The notes under the pieces: generated by a model
What the model was told of the DNA's origin: nothing
What the model saw: the letters and a program-made list of their open reading frames with translations, nothing else
Databases searched by the model: none
In this document: positions 26,875 to 27,730 of the stretch, in pieces
How the letters are laid out: each line of letters starts with the position of its first letter
Numbering within the stretch: the first letter of the stretch is position 1
Position numbers and translations under genes: made by a program
Assembly (NCBI GenBank): GCA_025352345.1
Contig: JANXTP010000247.1
Location: 1-27,730, forward strand
Direction of reading: 5' to 3'
Length of the DNA: 27,730 bases
DNA from: Burkholderiales bacterium
Lineage (GTDB): Bacteria; Pseudomonadota; Gammaproteobacteria; Burkholderiales; Burkholderiaceae_C

Positions 26875-27730
26875 TCACGGCAGCAGCTTCCACCAGGTCA
26901 GCCGCAGCCAATCGACCAGCGGGCGCGTCCAGATCCACAACAGGCTGGCGTGTCCGGCATCGACCTTGCCCACGCCTTCCATGTTGGGCCGCAGCCGTGG
27001 TGCGCCGGGGCCCAGCTCGGCCTCGACGCGGAAGTGGTTGCGTCCGTCTTCGGCCACCGAGATCGGCGTCAGCTTCTTCACGGTGAAGGGCCAGGCCTGG
27101 CCGGGCAGGCTGGCCAGCACCAGTTCGCCTGTGGCCCCGACCTGCACATGGCCGATGTCGCGCTCGTCCACCTTCAGGATCACGCGCCAGGCGTCCAGTG
27201 GTGCCAGCTCGAACAGCACCTTGCCTTGTTCGACCGGCGAGCCGAGTTGCTGCGTCAGGTCACCCTTGACTACGGTGCCGTCGAACGGCGCGAGGATGTT
27301 GACGCGTTCCAGCTTGGACATCGCCAGATCCATCTGGGCACGCGCCTGATTCGCCTGCGCGCCAGCCAGCCTCTGCTCGACAGCATTGCCGTTGGCCATG
27401 GCCTCGCGCTCCTTGCGCAGGGAGACTTCGAGCTCCGACTCCCAGCGCACTTTTTCCAGCTTCAGATCGCGGTCATCGAGCGTGGCCAGCACCTGGCCCG
27501 CCTTCACGACATCGCCGGCGCGTGCCGGCGCTTCGCGCAGGTAGCCCTCGAATGGCGCGACTGCTGCACGCTGCACCGAGCCTTCGACCAGCGCCTGCGA
27601 CGAAATACGAAACGGCACCGGAATCACCGCCAGCAGCAGCAGCACCACACCCAAGGTCGCCGCGGCCAGCTTGATGGCCGGGTAGCGGGGCCCCAGCACC
27701 GTTTCGAGGCTGCGCCTCGCCGTGCGCCGG
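26875..27730 (-). CDS. HlyD-type membrane-fusion protein (partial, 5' end outside the window)
   Basis: The visible 284 residues begin with an open frame running off the right edge (RRTARRSLETVLGPRYPAIK). A GTG at 27699 could start a 274-residue form, but the frame continues upstream without a stop, so a longer protein with an unseen N-terminal domain is likely. There is one transmembrane segment (AAATLGVVLLLLAVIPVPF), a first lipoyl half (APFEGYLREAPARAGDVVKA), a helical hairpin, a second lipoyl half (ILAPFDGTVVKGDLTQQLG) and a beta-barrel domain (ILKVDERDIGHVQVG). The C-terminus is aromatic-rich (SLLWIWTRPLVDWLRLTWWK) and may be membrane-associated. It is the first visible gene of the group, with the M50-type gene following 19 bases after its stop. 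It probably supplies the inner-membrane-anchored adaptor of the export machine. Confidence 0.78.
   Translation of the reverse strand, partial: RRTARRSLETVLGPRYPAIKLAAATLGVVLLLLAVIPVPFRISSQALVEGSVQRAAVAPFEGYLREAPARAGDVVKAGQVLATLDDRDLKLEKVRWESELEVSLRKEREAMANGNAVEQRLAGAQANQARAQMDLAMSKLERVNILAPFDGTVVKGDLTQQLGSPVEQGKVLFELAPLDAWRVILKVDERDIGHVQVGATGELVLASLPGQAWPFTVKKLTPISVAEDGRNHFRVEAELGPGAPRLRPNMEGVGKVDAGHASLLWIWTRPLVDWLRLTWWKLLP

Noticed and set aside
21835..27730. Ordinary RND or type I secretion operon
   Set aside because: The two HlyD-type adaptors suggested it, but no RND pump, ABC ATPase or TolC-like gene is visible; a SecA-like ATPase and an M50-type protein take their place.

Overview
The window is GC-rich, densely coding bacterial DNA with high G/C at third codon positions, ATGA/GTGA stop-start overlaps and no RNA genes, insertion sequences or CRISPR. 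Gene content and codon use suggest a betaproteobacterium of the order Burkholderiales (Rubrivivax/Leptothrix/Comamonadaceae-like). That placement is an inference from style and content, not from a marker gene.

Region 1 (1-4951, + strand) is a three-gene, translationally coupled CoA-thioester operon. It encodes a fused NDP-forming acyl-CoA synthetase, a CoA-acylating aldehyde dehydrogenase of the sulfoacetaldehyde dehydrogenase (SauS) type, and a CoA-disulfide-reductase-like flavoprotein. Together they could interconvert a small carboxylic acid, its CoA thioester and its aldehyde; the substrate is not determined. A strong two-tier hairpin follows the last gene.

Region 2 (5160-16372, + strand) is a complete glycogen operon in the order glgP-glgB-glgX-malQ-glgC-glgA. 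It covers precursor synthesis (GlgC), polymerisation (GlgA), branching (GlgB), phosphorolysis (GlgP), debranching (GlgX) and recycling of short maltodextrins (MalQ). All catalytic residues checked are present.

Region 3 (16374-19345, - strand) reads dhaL-dhaK-ndh. The two dihydroxyacetone kinase subunits are followed by a type II NADH dehydrogenase coupled to dhaK by a TGATG overlap. No DhaM/PTS phosphodonor is present. A divergent gene (19450-20352, + strand) encodes a beta-hydroxyacid dehydrogenase-family reductase, followed by a pirin (20597-21442). Behind the pirin lies a hairpin and a stretch of coding-like DNA that looks frameshifted.

Region 4 (21835-27730, - strand, running in from beyond the right edge) is the most unusual part. 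In transcription order it has a HlyD-type adaptor (5' end outside the window), a 719-residue polytopic protein with a possible PqqD-like N-terminus, an M50/site-2-protease core (HEFGH) and a HlyD-like C-terminus, a 663-residue SecA-like ATPase without the usual C-terminal third, and a second periplasmic adaptor with a signal peptide. No RND, ABC or MFS pump is seen. The set looks like a little-characterised envelope export or processing machine and is the main candidate for a new system here.
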